From Druceiella hillmani (Eukaryota > Arthropoda > Insecta > Lepidoptera > Hepialidae), in the NCBI GenBank assembly GCA_039881145.1, contig JAYKKI010000060.1, forward strand, positions 3,658,501 through 3,722,500: a stretch of DNA of 64,000 nucleotides. The letters are read 5' to 3'. The first letter of the stretch is position 1, and each line of letters starts with the position of its first letter. Of the stretch, positions 44,076-55,859 are shown piece by piece. Position numbers and translations under genes: made by a program. The notes below the pieces were generated by a model. It ran no database searches, was not told the origin of the DNA, and saw nothing but the letters and a program-made list of their open reading frames with translations.

Positions 44076-44321
44076 CACTAACTTATATCTTCCTCTCAAC
44101 TTCCGTTCGCCTCGCCCGATCACACTTTTCCTAACGCTCTCGTCACCCCAAGTCAAGCGTGCGTAAAGAGGTTTTACTTCAATAAACATATTATATTACG
44201 ATAATGTAAAAAAGTAGACCTAACCAATTATTCTTATAGTAAATATTATACTCATATAATTTTATTTAATCTTAAACAATTTATGCTTTATTACGTTATC
44301 AGTTCTTTGTAATGTTTCGAC

Positions 44322-44682
44322 TTAAGAGTGTACATAAAATAAATTTGTATGGAATATCGAAAACATATTTGGATTAAAATAAGTATATACGTTTGAATTG
44401 ATCACTTTGATTCGTTTCTTTTCCATTGACCTTGCATTCATTGTGACAATGGCTACATTATTACGCAATTTTAATATGTCGCTTGTTGTGTCTACCAGCG
44501 GGTGTTGCCAGGCGACAGTGAATGCGACAAATCGAGGACGCGACGTCGCGTGTGGCAACCCCGCTAATTGTAAAATCTATATCGCTGAACTTGTCAACCT
44601 CTGCGTGTTTGTAGACATTGATGGACGCGTGTTTTTAGATGATCTTAGGATTTGGAGAATGGTATTTCTGAAAGTGGGATAA
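44322..44682. other. CpG-rich segment, open on both strands, unrecognised
   Basis: It contains a 12-bp palindrome CGCGACGTCGCG at ~44539 and inverted TTGCCAGGCG / CGCGTGTGGCAA around it. The plus frame 44398-44682 (94 codons) and minus frame 44558-44322 (78 codons) both cross it and neither gives a recognised protein. The CpG-rich palindrome suggests a promoter or transposon end; undecided. Confidence 0.3.
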
Positions 44683-44815
44683 TAAGGTAAATACCAGCCA
44701 AACATACGTCGCTACACTTTTCTGTGCAAGGACCTGTTCATTTCCGGTTTTGACAAATCTCTTTCCTGTAGACGTCACGATCGTAGAATGGGTGGCCAGT
44801 TATATTTTGGCTTGA

Positions 44816-45404
44816 GGTAGGATTTTCGATGCGAATCCGTTGAGCTTCAAATTCGTTGAGAATGAGTTCCTTTTGGTTAAAAAGGGACCTATTTTGGAGA
44901 TCGCCACTGTTCACTGGCAATCCAGATGGATATACTCAGATTCCAGGGGGAAACTACTAGGTTCCCTTTCCCCGATGTTTCTGAGCGCATGGGTAAGAAT
45001 TGGTTTAATAGCGATTACACCCCACAGTTATGATTCACAAATTAACCAATTTTTAAAAAATGTTAATGTAAAATTTTGAATGAAAAAAAAAATTCTTTTA
45101 ATAGTCTTTTAATATTTTACAGTTTTAAGTCAAATGCTCTTGAATGCGAGCCTTTTATATATGTTGGCGGAACATGACAGACACCTTGTTTACATCGATT
45201 CTTACTAAGAGATGTACCGGTATGCTTTTGCAGATTGATACGCAGGACGCGAATCATGTTTCTTGCGATTGCAGTGAGCATGATGATGCGGCTAGAGTTA
45301 GGGGATTTTCCCGCGTAGAGTTAAGGGAGACGAGGGATTTTTAGCCATCATGACTTGATTGAATGAGGACTGATCTCTGAATTATTTAGAGTGTTCAATA
45401 AAAA
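44816..45404 (+). CDS. Possible two-exon 3' end of an unrecognised gene
   Basis: The plus strand is open from 44816 to a strong donor-like site GCATGG|GTAAGA at ~44993, with ...LSFKFVENEFLLVKKGPILE and ...SLSPMFLSAW at the exon end. A polypyrimidine-poor but good acceptor GCTTTTGCAG|ATTGATACG lies at ~45231. Joining them keeps frame (phase 0) and continues IDTQDANHVSCDCSEHDDAA, then RVELRETRDF and a TAG at 45342. An AATAAA signal follows at 45399. No ATG exists in this frame and the beginning is unknown. No family recognised; it could be a chance combination or part of a transposon. Confidence 0.2.
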
Positions 45405-45496
45405 GCATTCCAAAAAAAATGGCTCATTTAGTAGAGACAGCGCTTAACACTTTTGAGTGGAAGCGCACGATCAAACGCTTAAAGATAGGGGACACT

Positions 45497-45524
45497 AAGA
45501 GGAGACCTTTGAAGGTCCCCTCTT
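45497..45524. terminator. Hairpin of unknown role
   Basis: AAGAGGAGACCTT and AGGTCCCCTCTT form an ~12-bp stem with one mismatch, followed by TTTT. It resembles a stem-loop at a transposon or LTR end; in a eukaryote it is not a bacterial-type terminator, so the type label is only nominal. Confidence 0.3.
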
Positions 45525-45954
45525 TTGTATGAGAGGTAATGCTATGGCTCCCTAGAGGGGCATTGAAACAATCTGGGCAGAAGTTGGGAATAGTTTCTAA
45601 TTATTGTGTTATTTTTATTTTTATTAAGCACATTTAGCAAAACTATTAAAAGGAAATTCTATTTGAAAATCATTTATTTAATAGATTTGCTGCCAAAATA
45701 AACTGAGTATAATTTTTTGAGGTTTAACTTTTTTGTTGTGGTCTTTTAATCCCATATGCTGGAAAATGAGGCCGTAACGAAAAGTGAAAAACATTAGTAG
45801 TGAACATAGTGCCCAATGGATAAGAGAGAGGAAGTAATTAAAAGTTAGGAAAGGCGTTTCCGGTCGTTAAAATTTTCTTGTTTTTATTTATTCTTAAGGG
45901 TATTACCCTACTGATAGAAAAATGAAAATGCCTTTTTCCTTTCAGAATAACCTA

Positions 45955-45956
<2 letters not shown>

Positions 45957-46042
<86 letters not shown>
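45957..46042. repeat. (CT)n(AT)n compound microsatellite
   Basis: About 28 bp of CT followed by ~58 bp of AT. Confidence 0.98.
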
Positions 46043-46045
<3 letters not shown>

Positions 46046-46059
46046 GTGCCAGAGTACAC

Positions 46060-46330
46060 TTTGTACATGGAAAATATTGTACAAAGAGTGATTGATTTAG
46101 CGTAAAGAATGATAATACAAGCCAGAAAACCTGCTTTTAGAATTTTTTTTATATCTCTGTATTTTAATGAGTTCGTCAATCACGCGAAATCTACTAGACT
46201 TTGATGAAATTTGGTATGGTAATAGTTTATAGCCAAGAGCAGAACATGATAGAAAAAAATTGTAAAAAATTTCTCATTACGAATTTCACGCGAATAAAAT
46301 CGTAGGCATGACCAGTTAATATATAAAGCG
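46060..46330. repeat. Dispersed repeat, copy 1 of 2
   Basis: GTACATGGAAAATATTGTAC, TTTAGCGTAAAGAATGATAA and TTTGATGAAATTTGGTATGG are colinear with 54560-54770. It then continues to a conserved CACGCGAATAAAAT block. No coding sequence. Confidence 0.7.
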
Positions 46331-46664
46331 GAAATATGTGTTCGTTTATTTATTTTTTCTCGCCAATTTCTGGAGTTAGAAAGCACATTCTTTCGGTATT
46401 ATAAGGATAATCATCATGCTACAATTTATAGGGGTAGAGCATTGGAAAAAATCTTGCTTGATCATCTCAAGTCTTCCCGGCGAAATACCCGACCCCGGAG
46501 ACTGATATCGTTCGAACGAAGCAGAGGCGTTTAATGACCGCAGAGGAGGGATCAGGAGGAGAGCAACATGATTAAGATACACTATTTCAGACTTTTACTA
46601 GCTCATATTGAGCTAAAAAAATAATTCAAAGGTTAAAATTTCTATTTTACTATACTTTTAGATT

Positions 46665-47245
46665 TTTAGGATTCTGTCCCTCAGAATGAACAAAACGGAA
46701 CCCTTATATTATCACTTGATTGTCCAACCGTCTGCCGAAGCTCTTTTTCTCAGAAGCAGCTTGAGATCTCACATTTTAACTAGTATCATTTACAAAAATC
46801 TATGGCCTTAGATTTCTGTAAGGTTATTGTAATTTCAAGTCTCACTTATTCAATCGGCAAACATATTTTATTCATACAATATATAAGTCACACTCACAGA
46901 CCATCAATATCTATAGAGTACTTCCGGTCGACCTAGAATCTAGGAAGTCGATATAATGGGATGTCTTATGGCTGAAATAAAGGGAAAAATCCCAAAATCA
47001 ATTATTTGTAATTGTATGTGAAATTATACATTTATATAATTAGTTTGGTTTTATGCTTTTAAAAAATATGGCAGGCAATATATTAGCTAAATGAACAATT
47101 TTGAATTTTACGTCATGAAAAATTGATACATGCAAATACTTTGTTTAATTAGAAATACGACGTACCCTTAAATGTTTATAAGCTCCTAAATTTGCGTGGA
47201 ACCCTTATAATGCTAGTTCTATCCGTCTTGGCCGTTTCATACGTT
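46665..47245 (+). repeat. Dispersed lepidopteran repeat copy
   Basis: GGATTCTGTCCCTCAGAATG, ACGGAACCCTTATATTATCA, TTTTTCTCAGAAGC, a CCTAGAATCTAGGAAGTCG module, GCAGGCAATATATTAGC and a TTTATAAGCTCCTAAATTTG, GGAACCCTTATAATGC ending with CTTGGCCGTTT. It has the full module order of the family. Confidence 0.72.
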
Positions 47246-47249
47246 TTTT

Positions 47250-48260
47250 TCAATATGTTTGAGTCTTTTCAAAATTTGTCTCTGGCAAAAATTTGTCTAT
47301 AGGAATTTAAAAAATCCAAGTCGTTATATTTTTTATTGAAATGTTGTAAAAAATTATTTTTAAGGGCAAACATAAAACTTTTATTTATAAATTAATCATG
47401 AGATTGTAAACTGTTTCAAAATTTTAAATCACGTGTTCGTATTTAAAAAAAAATGTTGAAAAAAATGTTGCCTTGATCATTTCGACACCATTGAGCTGAA
47501 AAATTCAAAAACATTGTCAGACACGAATATTTGTTTAACAGCTTATTGGAAAATATATAATTACTGAAATTAATTCTGAAAAAATTAATTTTAATAAGCT
47601 TAATTTTAATAGTACTCATTTCAAATATGGAAAATTGGACACATATGGCCTTATCTCGAGTTAGACGTTCAAGTTAATAAGATATGATTTATTAATTTTT
47701 TGCCAGTTCTCATCGACCACTCGTTCCAGAAAATACAGTTTGTCTCATCTAATGGATTCAACCTTTAGAACCGCTTTCTCTTTTCTATTTTCCTTTTTTA
47801 ATTCTAACATTCACTCTGTCTCTTCGTCCTTTCGAACTCATTATTACATTATTTAATTTCGATTCATCTTTTATTCTCTTCGCAACATCTATTTTAATAA
47901 ACGTAATGAAACCGACATGCCTACAAAAATACATTCCCTTCAACAGACCAGAAACAAAACACGAAACAAAGGCCGCTAGACGGAAAGGGCGCGTAAAGCA
48001 GGAATAAAAAAGAAAACATTTGACAGATCAGCGTGAAAAGAGCGGGAGAGATTTAAGTGAAACGTCATTTAAGCCGTATTCCCCATTGTGCCTTGTTTAT
48101 TGTATTTATGTAACGGGCGAAGCATGATAGTATTTTCGCTTGCTATAAGGCTCACCATACACTGTGAGCAACGATTTTTTTCTGTTGATAAGTTAGGTTA
48201 AAGAATTGATTTTAATGTATAAGTAAATAGTGAAAGCAATTTTTATTTAATTTGCTTTTT
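47250..48260. other. Spacer without recognised feature
   Basis: AT-rich; no gene, array or element end recognised. Confidence 0.5.
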
Positions 48261-48261
48261 A

Positions 48262-48830
48262 AGGTACCTGAGCCAAATGGTCAGAACGAATCCTTTATAA
48301 TTTTCTCATATTTATCTATCTGTATGTATATCACAACATTATAGACAACATTATATTTCAATTTATAGCCGATTTCGATGAAATTTTGTTAGAAGATAAA
48401 ATAGAATTACATAAATATACAGAATTAAGAATATTTATTTAATTGTTTTTTTAAATTATGTTTCTATACACTAACTTGGGGTAAATATTTATACGTATAG
48501 TATGAGTTTTTTTTAATTAAATTGAAAATATTTAGTAACATTTTTTGATAGGGCTTCTCCTTCGTTAGATGTTAGTTTCCAAAGCGATTGGAGTTTTACT
48601 TCTTAGTCAAGGCCATAAGTCAAAAATCTGGTATAAACAGAATAACCACATGTTAGTGAGAACTTTAATGCAAAATTATTTTAATCAACCCTATTAACAA
48701 ATTATAGAGACTTTGCCAACAAGTTATTTGTTTTGCGCCTGAGAAAGATACGCTAGGCAATACGTTAGCTCAGTGAACAAGCTTTGAATTTTTGTTATCG
48801 CCATGGGCCGATTTTTCCGTCGTTAATAAA
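48262..48830 (+). repeat. Dispersed lepidopteran repeat, diverged copy
   Basis: AAGGTACCTGAGCCAAATGG, CTATCTGTATGTATATCAC, GCCTGAGAAAGATACGCTAG, GCAATACGTTAGCTCAGTGAAC and a terminal GCCATGGGCCGATTTTT follow the family order with many substitutions. Confidence 0.5.
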
Positions 48831-51289
48831 AAGTCGAACAAAAGTTATTTATCGAACATATTTAAATATTTCAACAGTCAAATAACCGATGTTAGGGGTA
48901 CTAGATAAAGTTAAAATTTTGATTGATAAAAGAACCAAATAGCAGATATTCGCCAGTTAACATCTGTCAAATTTACATTTTATTTCGAGAAGGCGTAATG
49001 TTTTGACATTTATGTCAAAATTACAATCGAATTTTTATATCGAATTTTGTGTTATTTTATTATAAATCATTATAATGGAATTTATTAAAATGACAGATAC
49101 ACAAATACAAAGCTATCGATAACAAAGTGAGATTTGAACGAAATATTTGCGCATATTGATAAATATCAAATGTTTAATTTTCTACCTATGCTCCAACACA
49201 TGAGTATCTTAGATTTTTATTTCTCTTTTACACACATCTCGTGTGAAGTTCGTTCAAATAATTACCGTAGTGTAAAATACAACTTCAGGTAACTATTTCT
49301 CTATTGAAAAATTGCCATTGTTAATGAGATTAGTTACCAGTGAAGAAAAATAATACGTTAGTAATTTGACAGTTTATTGGCGGAATGAAAAATTGGCTCT
49401 AAATGTTTTAACATTTATATGTACATAGACAAGTTGCTACGAAATTGTTGTAGGGCAAATTATATTACATTTAACATGCTTTTCTGTTATTTCCTTCGTG
49501 TTGATGTTTTTAAAAAAAAAATAGTATTAGATTAATAGGTGTAAGAATTTAATGATATGCCTGTGTTTTATTATATGTTTAGCATTTAGACGAACTTCAA
49601 ACCAAAGTCTACTAAAGTTGTTTATGATAGACGAACTTTTCGCGAAATTCCTTTTTTTTATAAATTGGTTTTCATAAAATACCATTTGGTATTTGATTAT
49701 TAATAACATATTGTTTGTCGGTTTAATCAATTTTCTTTTCGAAGAAATTAATTTTCTTTCGAACGAAAATACTTTCCAAGAATTTTTGGCGAAGATCTAG
49801 GGTAGAGCTTTTTTGTTTTTTGAAAAAAAAATCTATTTTAATCAATTTCGACTTATGCGATTTGAGAATTTTATTCTAACAAATTTTTAATATAATTAGG
49901 GAGCTGATGGTACCAAAAGGTATGCGTGTTCTGAAAATGAGAGCCGCCCTTAGGTAATGCTAATTTTTTTTAAATGAATTATGAAATTTAACAAAAAAAA
50001 TATTCTTTTACATTATATTATCATATCAAGCCTTCTGCCCTTCATTTATTTTATTAAAATCACTGTACAGATGCTAAATATACTGTAGAAGACACTTATA
50101 TCGCTATATTTTTTGTTAAAATAATTACAAATATGCCAAAACCAACTTCTATAATCTTTAGAAGAGTTTGTAGAACAATAAAAATGAGACAGACATGTAA
50201 AACTCTGATTGTTTTTTTTAATTTTTACATTTTTTTGTGTTTTTTATTATGTTATGACATCTGCCATTTATTTATTTTATTAAACATATTGCACAGATGC
50301 CAATATAGGGAAGAAGACGATTTTTTTATAATTTTTAACTAAAAAACTCACGATGCGCTAAACGACAATACGGCAGTCCCACTTATTCGATCGCGTATTG
50401 ACAAAAAAACACCTGTTTTTAAAATTCGGAATCCAAAACCAAATTTGCCTTTCCGTTTTCATATTTTTCATCATTACGCGAATCATTAGGTTTAAAGGTA
50501 GACACAATGAAATGGTTTGAATTGAATTTTTTTTACAAAATTGCATTTTTTAATACAATTCTGTGTAAGTGGCAGAAGCTTATTTTCTTGCTTTTTATGG
50601 GGTAATTAGCCCGTATATTAATTAATATTTCATATTGATTATATTATATTGACATAAATATTTAATTAATAATAATTACCATTTAATATTGCATAAAAAA
50701 TAAGTAGATTGCATATAAAATGTTTAATGCAATCTACTTTACGATGACATCATTTTTCTTTTTATATACCATAATCATTACAAAAAAATAAATTATTCTC
50801 AAAACGCAGCAGAATATATGTCTACCACTTGCATTTACCTTGTCTTGAATTTTAGACAGTTGATAAAAAAAAACAAGAAGACACTACAATACAACTTAGT
50901 TGAGTTGTTGTGCGCACGACCAGGAGTTTCTGAATTAATACAACCATTTTGCAATAGATGGCGCGCGAGTTCGTTGACAGTTTAGGGGCAGTTCGTGTGT
51001 TTCCGGCGTATGAGTGTGGACGTTTGACAGACTTGAATTGAATCAAATACAAACGACGACATTTCAGTTCGTGTGTGACGTAACAAGTGATGTTGTTTGT
51101 GAAATTCCATTTGCCGATCGACATTAGACAGCAATATTTTCTCAATTTTTTTGGAATATCTTTTTAAATATGCAATTTAAAATCATAATGATGTATTTAT
51201 ATTCCTCGTAACAAACCCTTTTCATGATACGTATAAGAGAGATCTTTAATTCTAATATGAATATTTAAAAAAAAATTAGCTATTGTAAA
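48831..51289. other. Spacer without recognised feature
   Basis: AT-rich. Small points only: a 9-bp palindrome TTTTGACAT/ATGTCAAAA near 48995-49013 and a GC-richer stretch 50905-51130 with ATAGATGGCGCGCGAGTTCG. The frames at 49527, 50133, 50358 and 50852 have no recognisable product. Confidence 0.45.
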
Positions 51290-51425
51290 ATATATGTTAC
51301 TATGCCAAATTTCAAGTTTTTACGTCGAACATAGTTTCTGTGACAATCGGCTGTGGCAGACAGACTGACAGACAATTGATCGATCGTATAAGGATTCCAT
51401 TTTTCAGTTTGATTTACAAAACCCC
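51290..51425 (-). repeat. Dispersed lepidopteran repeat, 5' fragment
   Basis: On the minus strand: CTGAAAAATGGAATCCTTATACG, a GTCTGTCAGTCTGTC tract and the CACAGAAACTATGTTCGACG module. Confidence 0.6.
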
Positions 51426-52384
51426 AAAAATAGGTGAAAAATCGATTGAAAAGCGGTATTTTACAGCCTCTATTCAGGAGTAAAAGTAGTTTTGCGTAAT
51501 CTTTTATTCTAAATTAGTCGTCAGTTATTTTTTGTTATATTTTTTTAAGTTTTCTTTAATTTTAACATAAAAAAAACATTAGATAATTTACTTTTAATAA
51601 AGCTGTCTTTGATACCATAGAACAAGTAAATGAACGCGTCTTGCGTTAATTATATTAAATATCGTTTTTTCCCCTTTTTTTTCTTAAACATAGTTATAAT
51701 ATAATTTCTCACCAGCAATATTTACATTGTTGGTAATATACACGTACCTTCAGAAAATATCATTTAAAATACACTTATCTTACAGAGAGATAATTGCAAA
51801 AAATATTTTTCAAGGTAATTCCGAATTTCAAGCAGATTATTCCAATAACTGTTTTTCTTACCATTTGAACGGTGTTTACGGAAGGAAAAACACTTAAGGA
51901 AATCATTTTTTATAGAATAAACGATTAAGACCAAACTGTTGGAGGCAGAGAGCTGTGCTCTGTGTAGAAATAAACTATTACAAAAACTAAACGATCAGTA
52001 TAACCTGTTGTCACATAAAGTATTCATAGTTTTCATATTTATTTACGTTTGACGTTTGATTGTACTTCATAAAAATTTTAGGTCGTTGAGAGATAGTTGG
52101 TCGAATAAAATTTTCTGGCGATGCATATTCAATCGTTCTAGCCAGAATAAAATATAATTAACTATAATGATAATCTGTAATCCCAGCTAATAGATATATG
52201 ATTAAAATGGTGGATGTTCTTACGATATTGTGATGTTCTTTTTGAGTGTTACGATAGAAGGTAGAGAAAATATTATGAAGGATAAATTAAACGGAAAAAT
52301 AAATTGTTTCGGTTCAGCTCCGGCGGTTATAGCGGCAATGAAGAGCATGACGTAATTGGAAACCATTTCAATTGTCATGTCTTT

Positions 52385-52560
52385 GAATAGGTTTTATTTA
52401 ATAGCTATTTTTAAAATAGCCTTCTATGCAAGTACTACATTTGAAAAGAGGGCCGTTTAAAATAGGCTGATTCCGAAAAGTTTTCAGTAATAGCATTCCT
52501 TAATAGCTATTTATAAAGTAGCCTTCAAATACTACCTGTAAACAGGGTTGATTAACGTGA
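52385..52560. repeat. Imperfect ~100-bp duplication
   Basis: TTTAATAGCTATTTTTAAAATAG near 52397 and CTTAATAGCTATTTATAAAGTAG near 52500, both followed by CCTTC..ATRC.A.TACTAC. Short and diverged. Confidence 0.6.
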
Positions 52561-52805
52561 AAACTCAGAAGGCTCTTATGCTTACGTTATTCAGCTGGAA
52601 TATTTTGACGGTTTCCTAATTTGGGAGTCTATTTTCATGCTGTACAAAAACGTGAACGAAAGTTCCCTAAGTGTTCTATATCCATAAATTATTACTAAGA
52701 CACCTGAATTAAGCAATAGCGAAAGTGCTAAGTATGAGTATGGATGACATAAAGGAAACACATTGCATTATATGAATTCGATTTCCAGCGGGTTCATGAC
52801 ATACA

Positions 52806-53088
52806 ATTTTAATTTTCACAATTAATTGAAACTACGTGATGTAGTATTATTTCTACTTTATTTAATTCTTTAGCACGACCTAGGTTTCGTTGCATGACAA
52901 CATCTTCATGTGGGCAATTAGCAAACATTCTAATAGCCCACCTGAAGATGTTGTAATACAAAGAAACCTAGGTCATGGTAAAGAACTTAAAGAAAGTAGA
53001 AATAATACTACATCACGTAGTTTCATTTAATTGTGAATAATTAATTTTTACAAAATTAACGTCAAATATATTCAACATTTTAACTTTC
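52806..53088 (+). mobile_element. Foldback retroelement-like repeat, copy 5 (opposite orientation)
   Basis: Body 52818-53076, flanked by ATTTTAATTTTC (52806-52817) and ATTTTAACTTTC (53077-53088), 11/12 matching. Here the right arm is complete (GTCAAATATATTCAAC) and the left is truncated at ACAATTAATTG, the mirror image of copies 1-4, so the element lies on the plus strand. The hammerhead-like block has ATGAAGA in the left arm and ACAAAG in place of ACAACG in the right. Confidence 0.87.
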
Positions 53089-53095
53089 TAATAAT

Positions 53096-53165
53096 GAATG
53101 AGCGTTCACGTGAATGAGCGTTTACGTGTATGAGCGTTGGATTGAGCGTTCACGTGAGCGTGTGG
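53096..53165. repeat. Short GAGCGTTCACGTG repeats
   Basis: TGAGCGTTYACGTG recurs at about 53099, 53116 and 53141, with a degenerate unit between, immediately after the foldback element. Confidence 0.8.
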
Positions 53166-53169
53166 AAGC

Positions 53170-53655
53170 TATGAATTTTAGAAGACAACTTTATATGTAG
53201 TTCTTCTTCTATGTTAATCTCATTACATACCTGTGAAAGGATTTTTCTGATTTTTCCGATTAATACTTTAGGATATAAATGGGTGAAAAAGGAGTTGCAC
53301 TTTAGATTTTCCCGTTTCACATATAAACGAGGCCGTTTATTGATTTGTTATTGATTTAATTACGATAAATGTTACGTCCAGAAGGCTGCAGGTATTTTAA
53401 CTACGACAACGGTTGCCTGTGATAAAAATAATGAAACATGGTAAGTCATAATTATGGTCTTAAGTTAGCTAATTTAATTAACAATTTAGACAATTTAATT
53501 TTTGTAACTTCAACTTTTCTCACATGCCGGTTCGCTTAGTTCTACGTTGCTACATAAAAATAAAATATTTTCCCGAAGTTGTTTTAGATTAATAAACTAT
53601 AAAATTGTGCCAAATTTCAGTCTTCTAAGTTATTTGTTTAAGATATAAAATCAAA
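53170..53655. other. Spacer without recognised feature
   Basis: AT-rich; nothing recognised. Confidence 0.5.
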
Positions 53656-53659
53656 TGAA

Positions 53660-54045
53660 TCAGCGCTCACAGACAACTGAATGAATCGACACTAATAGAC
53701 AATCGGATGAATAGGCACTGATAGACAATCGGACAAATTGACACTGATAAACAATCGGATGAATCGGCATTGACAGACGATTAGCTAAATTGTTACTGAT
53801 AGACAATGGGATGAAACAACACTGATAGATAATCGGATTAATAGACAACAACTGAATGAATCTACACTAATAGACAATCGGATGAATAGGCACTGATAGA
53901 CAATCGGACAAATTGACACTGATAAACAATCGGATGAATCGGCATCGATAGACGATTGGCTAAATCGTTACTGATAGACAATGTGATGAATCGACACTGA
54001 TAGATAATCGGATAAATAGACATTGATAAACAAACCGATGGATTA
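53660..54045. repeat. 26-bp minisatellite with a 175-bp higher-order duplication
   Basis: The basic unit is of the type GACAATCGGATGAATMGGCA plus CTGATA (26 bp). CAACTGAATGAATC occurs at 53674 and 53849, 175 bp apart, and the series of diverged 26-bp units after each is the same, showing a second-level duplication. The minus-strand frames with repeating IVYQCQFVRLSISAYSSD-like peptides are by-products. Confidence 0.95.
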
Positions 54046-54195
54046 AAATAAAGATTAGATGATAAATATTCCGTTTTCACCTTTGGCGATGGACACTAAA
54101 AGACATATCAGATTTGTGACTTACTAGGCAAAAATTCAACATTCTTTTAAGAACAGACTTGAATGACTGTTTACGGATTTGTAGCTTTTACAATC

Positions 54196-54402
54196 TTAAA
54201 CTACGTTTAGATTACGACATTTGGTGTATACACTCAGTGTATACATCGAGTATCTGTGTGTCAACACCACTGTCTATGCTTGTGACATTTATTGCGACAC
54301 TTGGTTTAGTGTCGCGACACCGAAATCGTCTTATGTATGAACGGCCAGACATTAGTGTCAGACATTTGTGTCGCATTTAGTGTCGTAATCAATACGGGTC
54401 TT
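54196..54402. mobile_element. Possible short MITE
   Basis: Left end GTTTAGATTACGACATTTGG and the reverse complement of the right end, GTATTGATTACGACACTAAAT, are similar over ~20 bp. The interior is full of GTGTCG, AGTGTC and TGTATACA phrases and has no credible coding sequence despite an open frame (54159-54380). Target duplication not defined. Confidence 0.4.
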
Positions 54403-54559
54403 TACTGTAACGTTTTACCTTGGCATATCTATTTTTCAGTATTTTACAGGCCGATTTTTGTATTAACTCTCACATACTTTTATGCGTATTGAAATATGTT
54501 AATTTATACATATATTAATTTTAACGTTTAATAAAACTGTGAATAATGAAAAGATTGAA

Positions 54560-54775
54560 GTCTGTACATGGAAAATATTTTAAAAACAGTGGTTGGTTTA
54601 GCGTATAGAATGATAATAAAAGACTGAAAATCTGTTTTTAGAATTTCTATCTGCCTGTCTGTGTAGAATTTCTATCTGCCAATCACGAATTTGATGAAAT
54701 TCGGTACGGTAATAGGTTATAACCCTCGGAAAACATGTAGGATACTTTTTTCTGAATACTACAAATTTTAAAAAA
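54560..54775. repeat. Dispersed repeat, copy 2 of 2
   Basis: GTACATGGAAAATATTTTAA, TTTAGCGTATAGAATGATAA and TTTGATGAAATTCGGTACGG are colinear with 46060-46290. A local duplication of AGAATTTCTATCTGCC is present at ~54640. Confidence 0.7.
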
Positions 54776-54999
54776 CCCTCACATGGTGAATATTAGGATA
54801 ATAGTCAGTACCAATATTGTAATATTCACCAACGCCTGTTGGTGTTTTGGTAAAAAATCAACAACAAAAAAAAACAAAGAAATGATAATGTTCATTATTC
54901 CTAATAACTTTTGTTATCCCGAATTTCACTCCAACGAAGTTTCAAACACAGCTGGTCACGAATAAAATAAGCGAACAAAAGAACGTACATGGACTGTTT

Positions 55000-55215
55000 T
55001 ACGCCAACCGCACACCAGATCTCATTAGACCACGCTTACATGCCGCCCCCATCCCACCACGCATCTCCTATCCGTCTCTCCCTTCCTCCGTGATCCCGCA
55101 GGCTGAGGAGGTGGAAATCCCTTAAATCGTTTATAGGGCTTTCCCTAGATCAACGTAATAGACTCTCGATAGTGACGCCGAGAGTGAACGATCTACGCGC
55201 GGCCATTTCTTATTT
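55000..55215. other. GC-rich segment, unrecognised
   Basis: It contains CATGCCGCCCCCATCCCACC, a pyrimidine-rich TCTCTCCCTTCC, CTCTCGATAGTGACGCCGAGAG (a CTCTCG/CGAGAG inverted repeat) and CTACGCGCGGCCATTTC. No coherent reading frame. Promoter, LTR or element fragment possible. Confidence 0.3.
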
Positions 55216-55615
55216 ATAACCGATGCGTTTCAGGTCATTTTTTATTTATTTATATCACCCTAAATTTATAAACACATATTTACATAAAAAAGTATGCATT
55301 TGAATATTAACAAATATATATTTTAAGATAGATGTTTGTTAATGACAACATGACAAATGTGAATATTTAGTTGGAATTTTTGCTACACAATATCGTTTCC
55401 GAAAATAATGAATTTGTAAAATAGTGCTATTGTTATAAATTTTAGGAATCGGTGTTAAGTGGATGCCTCTTTCTGTCTCACATACTTGCACACGTACCAT
55501 ATATACATAACTGTACATATTTACTTACTTGTCTACATAGTATCCTATTCACCTTATGCCTTTATATGACCTGTATATACCAACCTATTTACTTTGGGGC
55601 TTCTTTGTTTATATC
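55216..55615. other. Spacer without recognised feature
   Basis: AT-rich; the plus frame 55452-55646 has no recognisable product. Confidence 0.45.
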
Positions 55616-55620
55616 AATAC

Positions 55621-55850
55621 AAGTCAAACGAGTCCAAACTCGATGAGTTTGGCACCTCACCATTGAGAAGTTCTTTTCAACTTTTGGCTCCATAATCAGA
55701 AACTGACCAATTTTGACTAAAGGACTCATCAGGAAAGTCAAACGAGTCGGAAGTTGATGAATCTACTCCTTACAATTGAGATGATACTGTTATCACCTTC
55801 CAACTCCAATATTAACCACTGGCCACTATTTGAGATTAAAGGATATGTCA
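55621..55850. repeat. 114-bp imperfect duplication
   Basis: AAGTCAAACGAGTC at 55621 and 55735, each followed by GATGARTYT, an ATTGAGA block, and CAACTYY..CTCC. Diverged. Confidence 0.75.
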
Positions 55851-55859
55851 AAATAAATT

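Noticed and set aside
45497..45524. Rho-independent-type terminator appearance (stem followed by T run)
   Set aside because: The organism is eukaryotic, so the structure is kept only as an unexplained hairpin.
50852..51145. A 97-codon minus-strand frame in slightly GC-richer DNA, with an Inr-like TTCAGTTCG on the plus strand
   Set aside because: No recognisable product and no downstream promoter element at the expected distance; treated as chance.
54159..54380. A 73-codon plus-strand frame
   Set aside because: It spans a probable MITE rich in GTGTCG phrases; no domain and no codon-level signal.
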